Positions 1-9,659 of a DNA stretch of 64,000 bases are shown one piece after another (position 1 is the first letter of the stretch; each line of letters opens with the position of its first letter). The notes under the pieces were generated by a model that worked only from the letters and a program-made list of their open reading frames with translations, was not told where the DNA came from and searched no databases. Location: the NCBI GenBank assembly GCA_043804925.1, contig JAZDIP010000069.1, positions 310,001-374,000 on the forward strand. The letters are read 5' to 3'. This stretch comes from ChocPot-Mid sp043804925 (GTDB lineage: Bacteria > Bacteroidota > Ignavibacteria > Kapaibacteriales > UBA2268). The position numbers were made by a program, and so were the translations under genes.

Positions 1-1116
1 GAATCATTGACTAACAAGGCAATTGCCTTGGAAAACAAAGGAAGTTTCCGGGAATCCTTAAATACAATAAATGAAGCCCTTAGGTATGACCCCGCTAGTG
101 AAGAAGCAATGTTTCACAAAGCCATTATTTTAAGCGCAAATAAAAAGTATATGTCGGCAATCGAGATATTCAGGTATTTAAGTGAAAATGAAAGTTTCAA
201 AAGGGATTGTTATATTGAACTTGGTGTATGTTTTCAAAATACGGGACATTTTACAAGAGCAATTGAATATTATGACTTAGCCATAGACGAGAATCCTTTT
301 GATTACTCATGCTGGCACAATAAGGGTTTGGCTTTTCAGATGAATCTTCAATACTTGAAAGCCATAGATTGTTTTGATATGGCAATAGCTATCAAAGATG
401 ATTTTCATTTAGGTTGGTATAGTAAGGGCAATTGTCTGGCTTTGACCGGGAGATTGAATGATGCTTTGGATAGTTATCTCGAGGCGGCTAAACACAAACC
501 TGAAGATTTGGATACAATGTATAACATAGCAAATACTTATACCGATTTGGGCGATTATATGAAGGCAATCGCATATTTCTCCCATTTACTAAATTTTAAT
601 CCTAAGCATTTTGGAGCATTTTTCGGCAGAGGAGTATGCTATGACGCATTGGAAAGGTATGACGAAGCCCTGATTGATTATAATTCTGCTTTGGTTTTCA
701 ACAGAAATAATCCGGAATTGTGGTATGCAAAAGGTGATTTGCTCTATAATATGGACAACAACAAAGGTGCCATATTTTGTTATAAAAAAGTAGTTGAACT
801 TGAGCCAAATAATGTCGAATGTTGGCTGGATTTGGGCTCTACATATATTGAGACAGATGATTTTGATGAATCATTGAAAGCATTCGAAACCGTCATCAGG
901 TTAAGTCCCGAATGGTCTGAAGGATATTACCATAAAAGTAAATTATTTATAAAGTATAAAGACATTGCCAAATCAGCACACTGGTTACATATGGCGATAT
1001 TGTTCGAACCAAAAAAGGCAGATGAATTTGAAAGAGATTTCTATGATTTTGTTGACAAACCTATTATCAATGAGCTAAAAGATGAACTTGGGATATTGAT
1101 GAACAAAAAGAAGTAA
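1..1116 (+). CDS. TPR-repeat protein (5'-truncated)
   Basis: The reading frame is open to the left edge, so the true start lies outside the window and the TTG at position 7 should not be taken as the start. The visible ~370 residues are a continuous array of ~34-residue tetratricopeptide repeats with the usual pattern of small residues, tyrosines and prolines (for example the WYSKGNCLALTGR and AFFGRGVCYDALERY stretches). TPR solenoids are protein-interaction scaffolds. No catalytic domain or C-terminal sorting domain follows, and no signal peptide can be judged because the N-terminus is missing. The gene ends ~540 bases before the next gene. Specific partner and role are unknown. Confidence 0.85.
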   Translation, partial: ESLTNKAIALENKGSFRESLNTINEALRYDPASEEAMFHKAIILSANKKYMSAIEIFRYLSENESFKRDCYIELGVCFQNTGHFTRAIEYYDLAIDENPFDYSCWHNKGLAFQMNLQYLKAIDCFDMAIAIKDDFHLGWYSKGNCLALTGRLNDALDSYLEAAKHKPEDLDTMYNIANTYTDLGDYMKAIAYFSHLLNFNPKHFGAFFGRGVCYDALERYDEALIDYNSALVFNRNNPELWYAKGDLLYNMDNNKGAIFCYKKVVELEPNNVECWLDLGSTYIETDDFDESLKAFETVIRLSPEWSEGYYHKSKLFIKYKDIAKSAHWLHMAILFEPKKADEFERDFYDFVDKPIINELKDELGILMNKKK

Positions 1117-1652
1117 TTGGCTCTAAATCAATAAATTAGACTTTTTCCAACCTAAGTTTTCTTGTCAAAATAAATTCTGGTTCTTCGCTAAATGAAGTGG
1201 GTAATTTTAAGTTAATACAAATTCACTTAATAACTAAAGATTGCTTCATCCCGATGAATCGGGATTCGCAATGACACGTGTGGATTGTTGCTGTCCTGCG
1301 GACAGTAAACCGATATTATCCGTCATTGCGAGGAATGAAATGACGAAGCAATCTTTTTAATTTTACCTACTATTAATAATGAAGAACCATAATTCTTTTA
1401 TCAAAAAGAATCCTGATAAAAAGAGATTGCTACTGCGTTACAAATGACTGAAGTCCTGTGTATTTGTCCTACAGGTTTTAAAACAGAAAACATGTTATTG
1501 GAAAAAATGACTTGGCGAAACAATCAAATTCAATGAAATTAATTTTATTTAATCATGTTTTTTTATTAATTTGTGCAACCAAATTGGTTTTTTTGTGTTA
1601 ATACTAATTATTATTGCGAATAATTTTTAAAAATATTTTTCCGGGGTGTAAA
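1117..1652. other. 536-base gene-free region
   Basis: No convincing coding sequence is seen. The stretch holds the inverted-repeat element at 1239-1353 and then AT-rich DNA leading to the lipoprotein gene, presumably with its promoter. A palindromic 15-mer (1291-1305) lies inside the repeat element. I cannot identify a clear promoter or terminator. Confidence 0.6.
1239..1353. repeat. Inverted-repeat element (~115 bp)
   Basis: The left arm begins GATTGCTTC and ends CGCAATGAC (1239-1275). The right arm (1322-1353) begins GTCATTGCG and ends GAAGCAATC, so the termini are reverse complements while the centres of the arms differ. Inside is another small palindrome, CTGTCCTGCGGACAG. The whole segment can fold into a branched hairpin. 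It resembles MITE/REP-like intergenic elements; no transposase is nearby. That it is repeated elsewhere in the genome is inference. Confidence 0.7.
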
Positions 1653-4484
1653 ATGAATAGATTTAAACATTTTTATACGATTTTTTTACCTGCTGTTTTA
1701 GCGTTATTATTGATAACCTATGCTTGTCAGGAAAACTTAACAACACCTGATGTCAATACAAATGAGATAGCAGGACAAATACTCGACGAGCAAGACCTAG
1801 CGGTACCTGGTGCCATTATACAGGTATTTTCCGGAGGTTCGGGAGTTCTGGGACTTATTGATAAAGATACAACCGATGAAGATGGTTTCTTTAGATTATC
1901 CGGAATACCAGAAAAATTAGATAACCTGAAAATGAGGATTGACCACGATGATTTTACTCCTTTTGAAATTCCTCTGACAGAAGCCGTTCAGGGTAAAGAC
2001 AATAAGAAGATTGGAGTAAAACTGCAACATGATACTACATGTACCGGAATATTGGAAGTAATTGTTAAAAATATTAATGATGAACCAATTCAAAATGTCG
2101 AAATCCGCTTAAATCGTGGTGATAAAATTATAAGGAAAGCATTTTCAAAAGAGAATGGTACTTTCGTTTTTGAACATGTTTGTGCAGGTGAGTATTGGTT
2201 GCGTCTTGCCAAAGATGGATACAAGGTCATCGAACAAGAATTTGCAATCGAAGATGGAGAGTCGAAGTCAATAGATTTTGAAATGCTGTTTTCCGAGGAT
2301 GATTCATGCTGTGCCGGAATAATTAACTTTACGGTTTTGGATTCTTTAGATGGTTCACCCGTAGAAAATGTAAAAGCCCGTCTTTGGAAAGGTGATAGTA
2401 AAATAAGGGAATTCTTTACGGATAGCGACGGAAAAGTTACTTTCGAAAGAATTTGTGATGGTGAGTATCAGATTTCTTACTTCAAAGAAGGATACTATGG
2501 TGAAGAATTCAATTTCACAATGGGATGCAGTGATACTTTAAATATTACCAAGCAAATTTTAAAGAAAACAAACAGTGATTCTTGTTGCAATGGAGTTGTT
2601 AACATTTTTGTAAAAGATTCAGCTACAAATGCCGCAATTCCAAATGTCTTGGCTAAGTTATGGAAAGATGGAAAAATTGCCGGTGACGGAAGAACAAGTG
2701 AAAGCGGTTTAGTAACTTTCAGCAATTTATGTGAAGGTAAGTATGGTTTTTCATTGCATCACGAACAATACGGTGCAAGAGAATTCAATTTGGAACTTGG
2801 CTGTAATGAAACAGTTGAAATTCACAGAACAATGTTAAAATCATTGGAAGATTCATGCTGTGACGGTCAAATCGAAATAACTGTAAAAGACAAAGAAACT
2901 AAGGAACTTATTAATAATGCTCTTGGTAAACTTTGGAAAAATGGAAAAATTCTTAAAGAGAAGAAATCTGAAAACGGAATTATTAAATTCACAGATTTAT
3001 GTATGGGCGAATATTTTATTGACATCATACATGAAAAATATGGTTCTATCGAATTTGAAGTGAAAGTCGAATGTAACCAAAAAGTTAATCTGACAAAAGA
3101 ACTCGAATTAAACGGACAGCAGGATAGCTGTTGCAATGGGGTAGTTATTGTAGCACCTAAAGACAAGGACTCAGGCGAACTGATAAGAGGTTCAGTAGTA
3201 AAATTATGGTTCGGCGGTAAAATTGTTTTTCAGGAAACTGTTCATGAATCGGCACTGATTATTACCAAACTTTGTGCCGGAAAATACCAGTTTTCATTCT
3301 TGGCAGAAGGATACATTTCGGCTGAAGAAGATTTTACGCTTGAATGTAATGATACATTGGAATTTCCATTTTATATGCAACGTATTGATAAAGACACCTG
3401 TTGCCATGGCAGATTAGTTGTAATACCAAAAGATTCATTAACCGGTGAAGTCCTAAACGGTGCAAAAGTTAAACTCTGGAGAGACGGAAAAATCGTAAAA
3501 GAAGGAACAGTCGAAGGAGGACAGGTAATATTCGATGGCTTGTGTCTTGGAAATTACGGGGTAGATATTTTAAAAGATGGTTACAAAGCAATTGAATTTC
3601 AACTTGATATGAAGTGCAATGATAATCAGACAATAACCCGCAATTTATTGAAGCTGGAGGATATTCCATGCTGCAACGGTAGATTAACCGTAAGAATTCA
3701 AGATAGCGAAAATGGCTTAAATATAAAAGGAGCTGTTATCAAACTGATGAAAGACGGTAAAATAGTTTCTCAAAAGACACAGGAAGGCGATGCAGTAGTA
3801 TTTGAAAAATTGTGCGAGGGTAATTATCGTATTGTAGCGGTGGCAGAAGGATATGAAGGAATTGAATTCGACGTTGAAATGGGTTGTGATGATATTAAAA
3901 ATATCGAAAAATCTTTGAAAAAGAAAAACAATGATTGCTGTAAAGGTAATTTACATATAATCGTTAGGGATTCTACTTCAAATAATCCTATCGCCGGAAT
4001 TACCGTTAAGTTGTGGCAAGGTGATTCAAAGAAAGCACTTGGAACAACGACCGATGGCGGAGTCTGCAAATTAATTAACATTTGCGAAGGTGAATACTAT
4101 CTAACATTAGAAGGTACTCATCACAATAAACGTGAAATTCCTATAGCTGTCGGTTGCAACGATACACTTGAACTACAATACAAAATGATGGCAAAGGAAG
4201 GACAGGATACGTGTAACACAGCAGAGCTTTATCTTTTAGTCAAGGATGCTGAAACTTATGAACACCTTGGTGGTGCCCAAGTAAGAATTTATGATATGGA
4301 AAATAATTTAATTGCTGAAGGCACAACAAATGAAGAAGGTTATTACAGCAAAACTAACTTAATAGCACCGAAGAAATATAAAATAGTTTCTTGGAGAGAA
4401 GATTATAAAGAAAATTCTACGACAGTTGAGTATGGAAAGTGTGAGAAAAAGGAAGCTGTATTGAAGTTACAGAAGAAAGAATAA
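1653..4484 (+). CDS. Repeat lipoprotein with nine cysteine-bearing carboxypeptidase-regulatory-like domains
   Basis: I chose the ATG at 1653 because it begins a good lipoprotein signal (basic start, hydrophobic core, Cys after a TYA tripeptide); a frame-open TTG at 1614 gives an unlikely N-terminus. The 943-residue product starts with one carboxypeptidase-regulatory-like (transthyretin/CnaB-like) beta-sandwich (IAGQILDEQ). It continues with nine tandem units of about 91 residues, spaced 266-276 bases apart. Most units open with D(S/T)CC.G, contain KLW.DGKI and LC.G.Y, and end with a CN(D/E)T element, giving four cysteines per unit. The first and last units are degenerate and have fewer cysteines. 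Domains of this type act as structural or adhesive beta-sandwich modules. No T9SS domain is present. A rod-like, disulfide-stabilised envelope protein is inferred. An intrinsic terminator follows. Confidence 0.8.
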   Translation: MNRFKHFYTIFLPAVLALLLITYACQENLTTPDVNTNEIAGQILDEQDLAVPGAIIQVFSGGSGVLGLIDKDTTDEDGFFRLSGIPEKLDNLKMRIDHDDFTPFEIPLTEAVQGKDNKKIGVKLQHDTTCTGILEVIVKNINDEPIQNVEIRLNRGDKIIRKAFSKENGTFVFEHVCAGEYWLRLAKDGYKVIEQEFAIEDGESKSIDFEMLFSEDDSCCAGIINFTVLDSLDGSPVENVKARLWKGDSKIREFFTDSDGKVTFERICDGEYQISYFKEGYYGEEFNFTMGCSDTLNITKQILKKTNSDSCCNGVVNIFVKDSATNAAIPNVLAKLWKDGKIAGDGRTSESGLVTFSNLCEGKYGFSLHHEQYGAREFNLELGCNETVEIHRTMLKSLEDSCCDGQIEITVKDKETKELINNALGKLWKNGKILKEKKSENGIIKFTDLCMGEYFIDIIHEKYGSIEFEVKVECNQKVNLTKELELNGQQDSCCNGVVIVAPKDKDSGELIRGSVVKLWFGGKIVFQETVHESALIITKLCAGKYQFSFLAEGYISAEEDFTLECNDTLEFPFYMQRIDKDTCCHGRLVVIPKDSLTGEVLNGAKVKLWRDGKIVKEGTVEGGQVIFDGLCLGNYGVDILKDGYKAIEFQLDMKCNDNQTITRNLLKLEDIPCCNGRLTVRIQDSENGLNIKGAVIKLMKDGKIVSQKTQEGDAVVFEKLCEGNYRIVAVAEGYEGIEFDVEMGCDDIKNIEKSLKKKNNDCCKGNLHIIVRDSTSNNPIAGITVKLWQGDSKKALGTTTDGGVCKLINICEGEYYLTLEGTHHNKREIPIAVGCNDTLELQYKMMAKEGQDTCNTAELYLLVKDAETYEHLGGAQVRIYDMENNLIAEGTTNEEGYYSKTNLIAPKKYKIVSWREDYKENSTTVEYGKCEKKEAVLKLQKKE

Positions 4485-4514
4485 TTGAAAGTATTCGAGT
4501 TTAACAAAAATATG

Positions 4515-4543
4515 AAGCCCGACATTTTTGCCGGGCTTTTTTT
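4515..4543 (+). terminator. Rho-independent terminator
   Basis: A 7-bp stem AAGCCCG/CGGGCTT (4515-4521 with 4532-4538) has a 10-base loop and is followed by a T-run. It lies ~30 bases after the stop codon of the repeat lipoprotein. Confidence 0.85.
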
Positions 4544-4649
4544 AAAAAAAAATAAATTTTTTGGCTATTCATAAAATTTTCATAAATTGTTAATCTAATT
4601 TTTTACAAAAATTAAATTAAATTGGTTTAATTGTTTTAAGGTTATTATT

Positions 4650-5348
4650 ATGCGAATTTTAGTAATAGAAGACGAGCGAAAAGTTGCCAACTTTATAAAG
4701 CACGGGCTTGAAGAAGAAAGATATATTGTGGATACTGCTTATGACGGTAACACGGGCTTGAATATGGCTATAAACAATCAATTCGATGCCATTTTATTGG
4801 ATGTGATGCTACCCGGTAAAGATGGATTTGTCGTTCTCAAAGAATTAAGGGAGGCAGGAATATTGACTCCTATTTTAGTGTTAACTGCAAGAGGTTCGAC
4901 GGACGACAGGGTTCAGGGCTTGGATCTCGGTGCCGATGATTATTTGGCAAAACCATTCAGTTTTGAAGAATTGGCTGCAAGATTGCGTTCGATTTTGAGA
5001 CGTACCGGTCCCGATAAATCAACAAAGCTTAGGTGCGGTGAATTAGTCCTCGATACTGTTTCGCATTTTGCTTATCGTGCAGGATTGGAAATTGAACTTA
5101 CTACTAAGGAGTATGCCCTCCTCGAGTACTTAATGAGAAACAAAAACAAAATCCTTAGCAGAAGCACAATTACACAGCACGTATGGAGACACAACTTTGA
5201 CCCTGAGTCAAATATAATAGACGTCTACATTAAAAGATTGAGGTCAAAAATCGAGACCGATGATAACGTAAAACCTATTATTCAAAGTATTCGAGGCGTC
5301 GGATACAGATTGCGTGATATACCAAATGATGATATTGGGGATGATTAG
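4650..5348 (+). CDS. OmpR/PhoB-family response regulator
   Basis: Two-component transcription regulator of 232 residues. Residues 1-120 form a receiver domain: acidic pair around E7/D8, phospho-acceptor D51 (LLDVMLP), switch T79 and K101 (LAKPF). Residues ~130-225 form a winged-helix DNA-binding domain (ELTTKEYALLEYL, then IIDVYIKRLRSKI and IRGVGYRL). The order and length are typical for the CusR/PhoB subfamily. In this family phosphorylation by a histidine kinase drives dimerisation and promoter binding. No sensor kinase gene is adjacent: the next gene encodes a MazG-like protein. It is therefore an orphan within the window, and its target genes are unknown. Confidence 0.93.
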   Translation: MRILVIEDERKVANFIKHGLEEERYIVDTAYDGNTGLNMAINNQFDAILLDVMLPGKDGFVVLKELREAGILTPILVLTARGSTDDRVQGLDLGADDYLAKPFSFEELAARLRSILRRTGPDKSTKLRCGELVLDTVSHFAYRAGLEIELTTKEYALLEYLMRNKNKILSRSTITQHVWRHNFDPESNIIDVYIKRLRSKIETDDNVKPIIQSIRGVGYRLRDIPNDDIGDD

Positions 5349-5397
5349 TTAGGTTTTAGAGTAAGTAAAGTTCTGTTTGAAAACTCAAGAATGAACT

Positions 5398-5742
5398 ATG
5401 GAATCAATGATTGAATTTACGGCTTCAGTTCAAAGAAATTTGGTGGAAGTTCAAAAATTGTTTGATGAATATCAAAAAAAATATTTTCCGGAGAGAAGTC
5501 CGGAATTTTTTTGCCTTGAGTTGAACGGCGAAGCCGGCGAACTGGCAAATGCCGAGAAAAAAAGATGGAAGGGCAAGGAAGTTGATGATAATATTTTCTG
5601 TGACGAAGCGGCAGATGTCCTAATTGCTTTAATGAATTATGCGAATTCCAGAAAAATAAATTTAGGTAATGCGGTCAGAGAGAAATTACTGACTATCGAA
5701 AAAACACGTCAGATTTTAGCTGATAAGGGCTTGGAGTATTAA
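5398..5742 (+). CDS. MazG-like nucleotide pyrophosphohydrolase
   Basis: Small (114 residues) all-alpha NTP pyrophosphohydrolase of the MazG/dUTPase-2 superfamily. The metal-binding signature ExxE...ExxD is visible as E45-E48 and E70-D73. Proteins of this family hydrolyse (d)NTPs to NMP and pyrophosphate, usually for house-cleaning of non-canonical nucleotides; the exact substrate cannot be told from sequence. It is a single-domain form, shorter than two-domain MazG. It follows the response regulator by 49 bases on the same strand and may be co-transcribed. A second ATG four codons downstream is an alternative start. Confidence 0.8.
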   Translation: MESMIEFTASVQRNLVEVQKLFDEYQKKYFPERSPEFFCLELNGEAGELANAEKKRWKGKEVDDNIFCDEAADVLIALMNYANSRKINLGNAVREKLLTIEKTRQILADKGLEY

Positions 5743-5897
5743 TTTAGTGAAAATTAATAGCGAATAATGAATAATTCTTCTTTATTCTTTGATTAGGAAC
5801 TATTAAAGAAACTTATTAGATAAATGATTATTGGAGATAATCATTTCTTGGTTATATTGCATTTTAAATTTGTTGGATTTCGGGAAAATATTATTTT

Positions 5898-7232
5898 TTG
5901 AGTTTAATATCAATCATCTATAATGTTATAGCAATACCGTTATTATCTTTGGTAATAACTTTTCTAAAACCATTTAACAGAAAATTAAGGGAACGAGAAG
6001 GTAATTGGGAAGACATTTTGGTAAATTTCAAAGCTAAGGACAATTCCGGAAAAAGATTTCGTCTTTGGTTCCATTCGGCTTCTATGGGTGAGTTTGAGCA
6101 GGCAAAACCAATAATTGAAAAACTGAAAAAAAACAATCCAGAAATATATATTATAGTTTCATTTTATTCTCCATCAGGTTTTAATAATCAAAAGAATTAT
6201 AAGTTTGCCGATGCAGTTTTGTATATGCCATTCGATTCAAGAGCTAATTCAAAGTATTTTATTAGAACTATCAAACCTGATGCGGCAGTATTTATCCGAT
6301 ATGAAATTTGGAGAAACCACCTCGATATTTTACATAAGAAAAAAATCCCGGCTTTGCTTGTATGTGCTACAAAGCCAACAAAAAAATACCTATACGAATG
6401 TTTTTTAATCAGGCCTTTTACAAAATCGAATTATAGTTATTTCAAGAAAATATTTACCGTTTCCCTTGAACATACTGATTTTTTCAACGAATTAAAAATA
6501 CCGGCAGAAATAAAGACCTTGAGTGATACACGCTTTGATAGAATAATCGAAAATGTTGAAATAAACAAAGAGAAAAAGTTATTACCCTCTACCCTATTCC
6601 CGAATCGTGATTTTCTGCTTGTTACGGGAAGTACCTGGGAACCCGATGAAGATTTGATTATTGAAGTTACAAAACAAATCGAGAAAGAAAATATTGCAAA
6701 TCTGCGGCTTATTATTGTTCCTCATGAACCGACTGAGAACCATATCAAGAAATTGAAGAATAAATTACCCAACAGCTTTTTATTGAGTCAAATCGAAGAA
6801 TTTCTTCGTACTGAAAAGGATAATTCCGTTATAGCCGGATTTTTAGGTAAAAACCATATTATTGTTGACAGCATCGGAAAATTACTTTCATTATATTCTA
6901 TCGCAAATGCAGCATACATAGGCGGCGCCTTTGGTGCCGGCGTTCATAGTGTTACCGAACCGGCAGGTTACGGACTTCCTCTCTCATGCGGTCCGAAAAT
7001 GACAAATTCACCCGATGCAATAAAATTGGAATCATATGGAAGTCTGAACGTTATTTCAAATTCCGATACTTTGTTTTCCTGGTTGAAAAAAATTATCACC
7101 AATGATATCTTTCGACTACAAGCAGGAATGTTGAACAGAGATTATATATTTAAATTCAAAGGTTCAAGCGATGTTGTAGTGAAAGATATTGAAGGAATAA
7201 TTAGTAGCTGGAATGATAAAAAGACGAAATGA
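5898..7232 (+). CDS. waaA: 3-deoxy-D-manno-octulosonic acid (Kdo) transferase
   Basis: GT30 glycosyltransferase that moves Kdo from CMP-Kdo to lipid A precursor at the inner face of the cytoplasmic membrane, the step that starts LPS core synthesis. It has 444 residues, normal for the family. An N-terminal membrane anchor (residues ~3-23) is followed by the N-domain with FHSASMGEFEQ, where E65 matches the family's catalytic base. The C-domain carries GGAFGAGVHSVTEPAGYGLP, the CMP-Kdo-binding GG...H...EP pattern. The apparent start is TTG; no in-frame ATG occurs before the conserved SMGE motif, so an unusual start codon is likely. Whether one or more Kdo residues are added is not predictable. 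Confidence 0.9.
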   Translation: MSLISIIYNVIAIPLLSLVITFLKPFNRKLREREGNWEDILVNFKAKDNSGKRFRLWFHSASMGEFEQAKPIIEKLKKNNPEIYIIVSFYSPSGFNNQKNYKFADAVLYMPFDSRANSKYFIRTIKPDAAVFIRYEIWRNHLDILHKKKIPALLVCATKPTKKYLYECFLIRPFTKSNYSYFKKIFTVSLEHTDFFNELKIPAEIKTLSDTRFDRIIENVEINKEKKLLPSTLFPNRDFLLVTGSTWEPDEDLIIEVTKQIEKENIANLRLIIVPHEPTENHIKKLKNKLPNSFLLSQIEEFLRTEKDNSVIAGFLGKNHIIVDSIGKLLSLYSIANAAYIGGAFGAGVHSVTEPAGYGLPLSCGPKMTNSPDAIKLESYGSLNVISNSDTLFSWLKKIITNDIFRLQAGMLNRDYIFKFKGSSDVVVKDIEGIISSWNDKKTK

Positions 7233-7314
7233 CCGATTGAAAATTATCAAATAATAATTTTGAAAGTATAGTTTTTTTATGTAGATTTTTTTTTTCAAAT
7301 TTATAATTTATTAA

Positions 7315-9543
7315 ATGAAGCAGATTAATTTATTTCTATTATTATTATTTTTTGGTGAAGCATATGAACTTCACTCAAGTAATCCACAGGTTATAATCAA
7401 CACATCAATTGTTTCAAAAGATACAATTCGGAATGAGTTATTCGGAGGATTTATTGAATTACTCGGACATTTTGTAAACGGACATGAAGGACAATGGTCC
7501 CAAGAAATTTTGGACAGAGGATTTGATATTAATGGAATTGAAGTGTCTCAATTCTGGACTAAATTTAGTGATAACCTTTCCGGTGAACAAACGTGGAGTT
7601 TAGATACCGGAGGATACAATCCAAATGGCTTATTTTCTCAAAGATTAGATAAATCAAACTCAATTGGTGAAATGGGCATATCTCAAAAAGTATATTTGAA
7701 TGATTCTGTTGGTCATGTTTTTTACATTTATTGCAAGGGAGATTTATCAGAAGACTCTGTATTTGTTTCAATAAGAGATAGCATTAGTGAAAAAATTTAC
7801 TATAAAAAAGGTATTGGCGTACCAAATTCAAATTGGGAAAAACATACGATTTATATTCCACCTATTTTAAAAGTACACTTTGCACAAATTGTAATTAGTA
7901 TTACTTCTGAAGGTTATGTTTTATTTGATGAGTCTTCACTGATGCCTGAGAATAATGTTTTTGGTATGAGAAAAGAGTTCTATGATTTATATAAGAATTG
8001 GAAACCGGGTATATTAAGGTATCCTGGTGGCTGTTTTGCGGACCAACCTGCGAATAAACTATCAAATTCAACCGGTGATATTGATAAAAGAAAATCACCG
8101 AATATTGTGTACGGAAATTCTAATCAGCGTATGGATTTCGGAGTTGACGAATTTGTTGCAGTTTGTAAAAGTATTGGCATTGAACCGGATATAACACTTA
8201 ATTTTGCATCGGGGACTGCGGAAGAAGCAGCTAATTATCTTGATTACTGCAATGGTAGTAATACTACACAATACGGGTCTTTGCGTTCTAAATTCGGACA
8301 TACCGAACCGTACGGAATTAAATACTGGGAGGTAGGAAATGAACAATGGACCAATGACTCCGCTTATGCTACAAGATATTTAGAATATTATGAAATTATG
8401 AAGAAAAGGGATAGCTGCATCCAGATAATCATTTCCGGAAATCATTGGATTCATTACGAAAATTTTGAAGCACTGTTTTCAATTGTTGGAAAAAAATGTG
8501 ATATTTATAGTTACCACCCCGCTATTTGTATTTTACCCAAAGGCAACTATACAGATGAAGAAGTTTATTTCTCTGCGTTAACATCGTCTCATATTTACAA
8601 AACAATTTACTTCGATAGTGTTGATAATTGGCTTAGACAATGGAAGTTATGTCCTGAAGTGAAGCAAGGTATCCCTGAATGGTGGACAAATTATGGCGAT
8701 GGCTATGATTGGTTGTTGGATACGAATGTTAGAACTTATAGTCTCGAAAGCGGTTTGGTTGGTGCTTCAATGCTTAATCAAATTATGAGATACCCGGAAA
8801 CAATAGTCATAGGAGGAAGGACTTGCGGACTGGGTTTGCTTCGATTCATTACCAAAGAAAATACTGGTGAAAGATTTAGTTTTGCATCACCAACTTATTA
8901 TGCATTATTAATGTTAAGGAATCATCATGGTTTAAAAGTCATTCAGTCAAATGTTTTCTGCGATACATACAGTCCAAAAGATATTCCTGGAATATGGTCT
9001 ATTGAGAACACACCGTATATTGACGCTACTGTAACTGCATCTGAAGATACTCTTTATATTAATCTCCTTAGTCGCTATATTAACGAATCAAAAGATATAG
9101 ATTTGGTGATTGATAAAGATATTATCGGTTCTCAATCAGTAGTTTACGAGCTTTACTCTGACTCTTATTTGGATGCTAATACATCCGAAACACCCACAAA
9201 GGTAGTTCCAAAACAAAAATCATGGACAGTTACCAATACATATACGATGCCCCCACATTCTTTCACCATTCTTGCTATTCCCTGCTCAGGAATTATCAAT
9301 GTTGATGAATCTTCTGTTAAGAAAGAATTTGAATATTCAGTTTATCCAAATCCGGTAAATGATATTTTGCATATTGAAGCAAATGAAGAATTAGGTAATG
9401 TAAAAATCTATAATATTTTAGGTTCCTTAGTATTTGACGAAATAATTTATTACAAGCAGTCAAGAATAAATCTTGAACTTCTTCCATCAGGTCTTTACAT
9501 TTGTGATATAAGAAATTGCAGAAGATTATTTGTAAGAAAGTGA
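7315..9543 (+). CDS. GH51-like alpha-L-arabinofuranosidase with T9SS sorting domain
   Basis: Secreted glycosidase of 742 residues. A signal peptide (residues 1-~22) is followed by a region with the GGFIELLGHFVNG motif typical of alpha-L-arabinofuranosidase N-terminal strands, then the (beta/alpha)8 barrel. The barrel carries RYPGGCFAD, the acid/base Glu in EVGNE (E343) and a candidate nucleophile Glu in GIPEWW (E455). A C-terminal beta-sandwich precedes a type A T9SS sorting domain (YPNPVNDIL ... LPSGLYICDI, from ~residue 668). GH51 enzymes release arabinofuranose from arabinan or arabinoxylan; other specificities exist in the clan, so the substrate is tentative. Export across the outer membrane by T9SS and surface attachment or release are inferred. 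It lies 82 bases after waaA. Confidence 0.82.
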   Translation: MKQINLFLLLLFFGEAYELHSSNPQVIINTSIVSKDTIRNELFGGFIELLGHFVNGHEGQWSQEILDRGFDINGIEVSQFWTKFSDNLSGEQTWSLDTGGYNPNGLFSQRLDKSNSIGEMGISQKVYLNDSVGHVFYIYCKGDLSEDSVFVSIRDSISEKIYYKKGIGVPNSNWEKHTIYIPPILKVHFAQIVISITSEGYVLFDESSLMPENNVFGMRKEFYDLYKNWKPGILRYPGGCFADQPANKLSNSTGDIDKRKSPNIVYGNSNQRMDFGVDEFVAVCKSIGIEPDITLNFASGTAEEAANYLDYCNGSNTTQYGSLRSKFGHTEPYGIKYWEVGNEQWTNDSAYATRYLEYYEIMKKRDSCIQIIISGNHWIHYENFEALFSIVGKKCDIYSYHPAICILPKGNYTDEEVYFSALTSSHIYKTIYFDSVDNWLRQWKLCPEVKQGIPEWWTNYGDGYDWLLDTNVRTYSLESGLVGASMLNQIMRYPETIVIGGRTCGLGLLRFITKENTGERFSFASPTYYALLMLRNHHGLKVIQSNVFCDTYSPKDIPGIWSIENTPYIDATVTASEDTLYINLLSRYINESKDIDLVIDKDIIGSQSVVYELYSDSYLDANTSETPTKVVPKQKSWTVTNTYTMPPHSFTILAIPCSGIINVDESSVKKEFEYSVYPNPVNDILHIEANEELGNVKIYNILGSLVFDEIIYYKQSRINLELLPSGLYICDIRNCRRLFVRK

Positions 9544-9607
9544 AAACATGAACGCTGCACTTTAAATCGAATAAAAAATTTCCTCATTTAAAATATTTAT
9601 TGGATTT

Positions 9608-9632
9608 CATCCTTCGACAAGCTCAGGATGAC
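9608..9632. repeat. Dispersed 24-25 bp repeat, copy 1
   Basis: The sequence CATCCTTCGACAAGCTCAGG (continuing ATGAC) lies between two convergent genes. Bases 9609-9632 match 63239-63262 exactly in the opposite orientation. Its ends (CATCCT/AGGATG) are inverted repeats, so it can form a small hairpin. Confidence 0.8.
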
Positions 9633-9659
9633 GTTACTTTTAAAGATAATAATGAAAAA

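Noticed and set aside
1614..1652. TTG-initiated upstream extension of the repeat lipoprotein
   Set aside because: It would put 13 residues in front of a good lipoprotein signal; the ATG at 1653 is the better start.
2495..4081. Long antisense frames under the repeat lipoprotein
   Set aside because: They mirror the repeats of the real gene, have no family resemblance and no start context.
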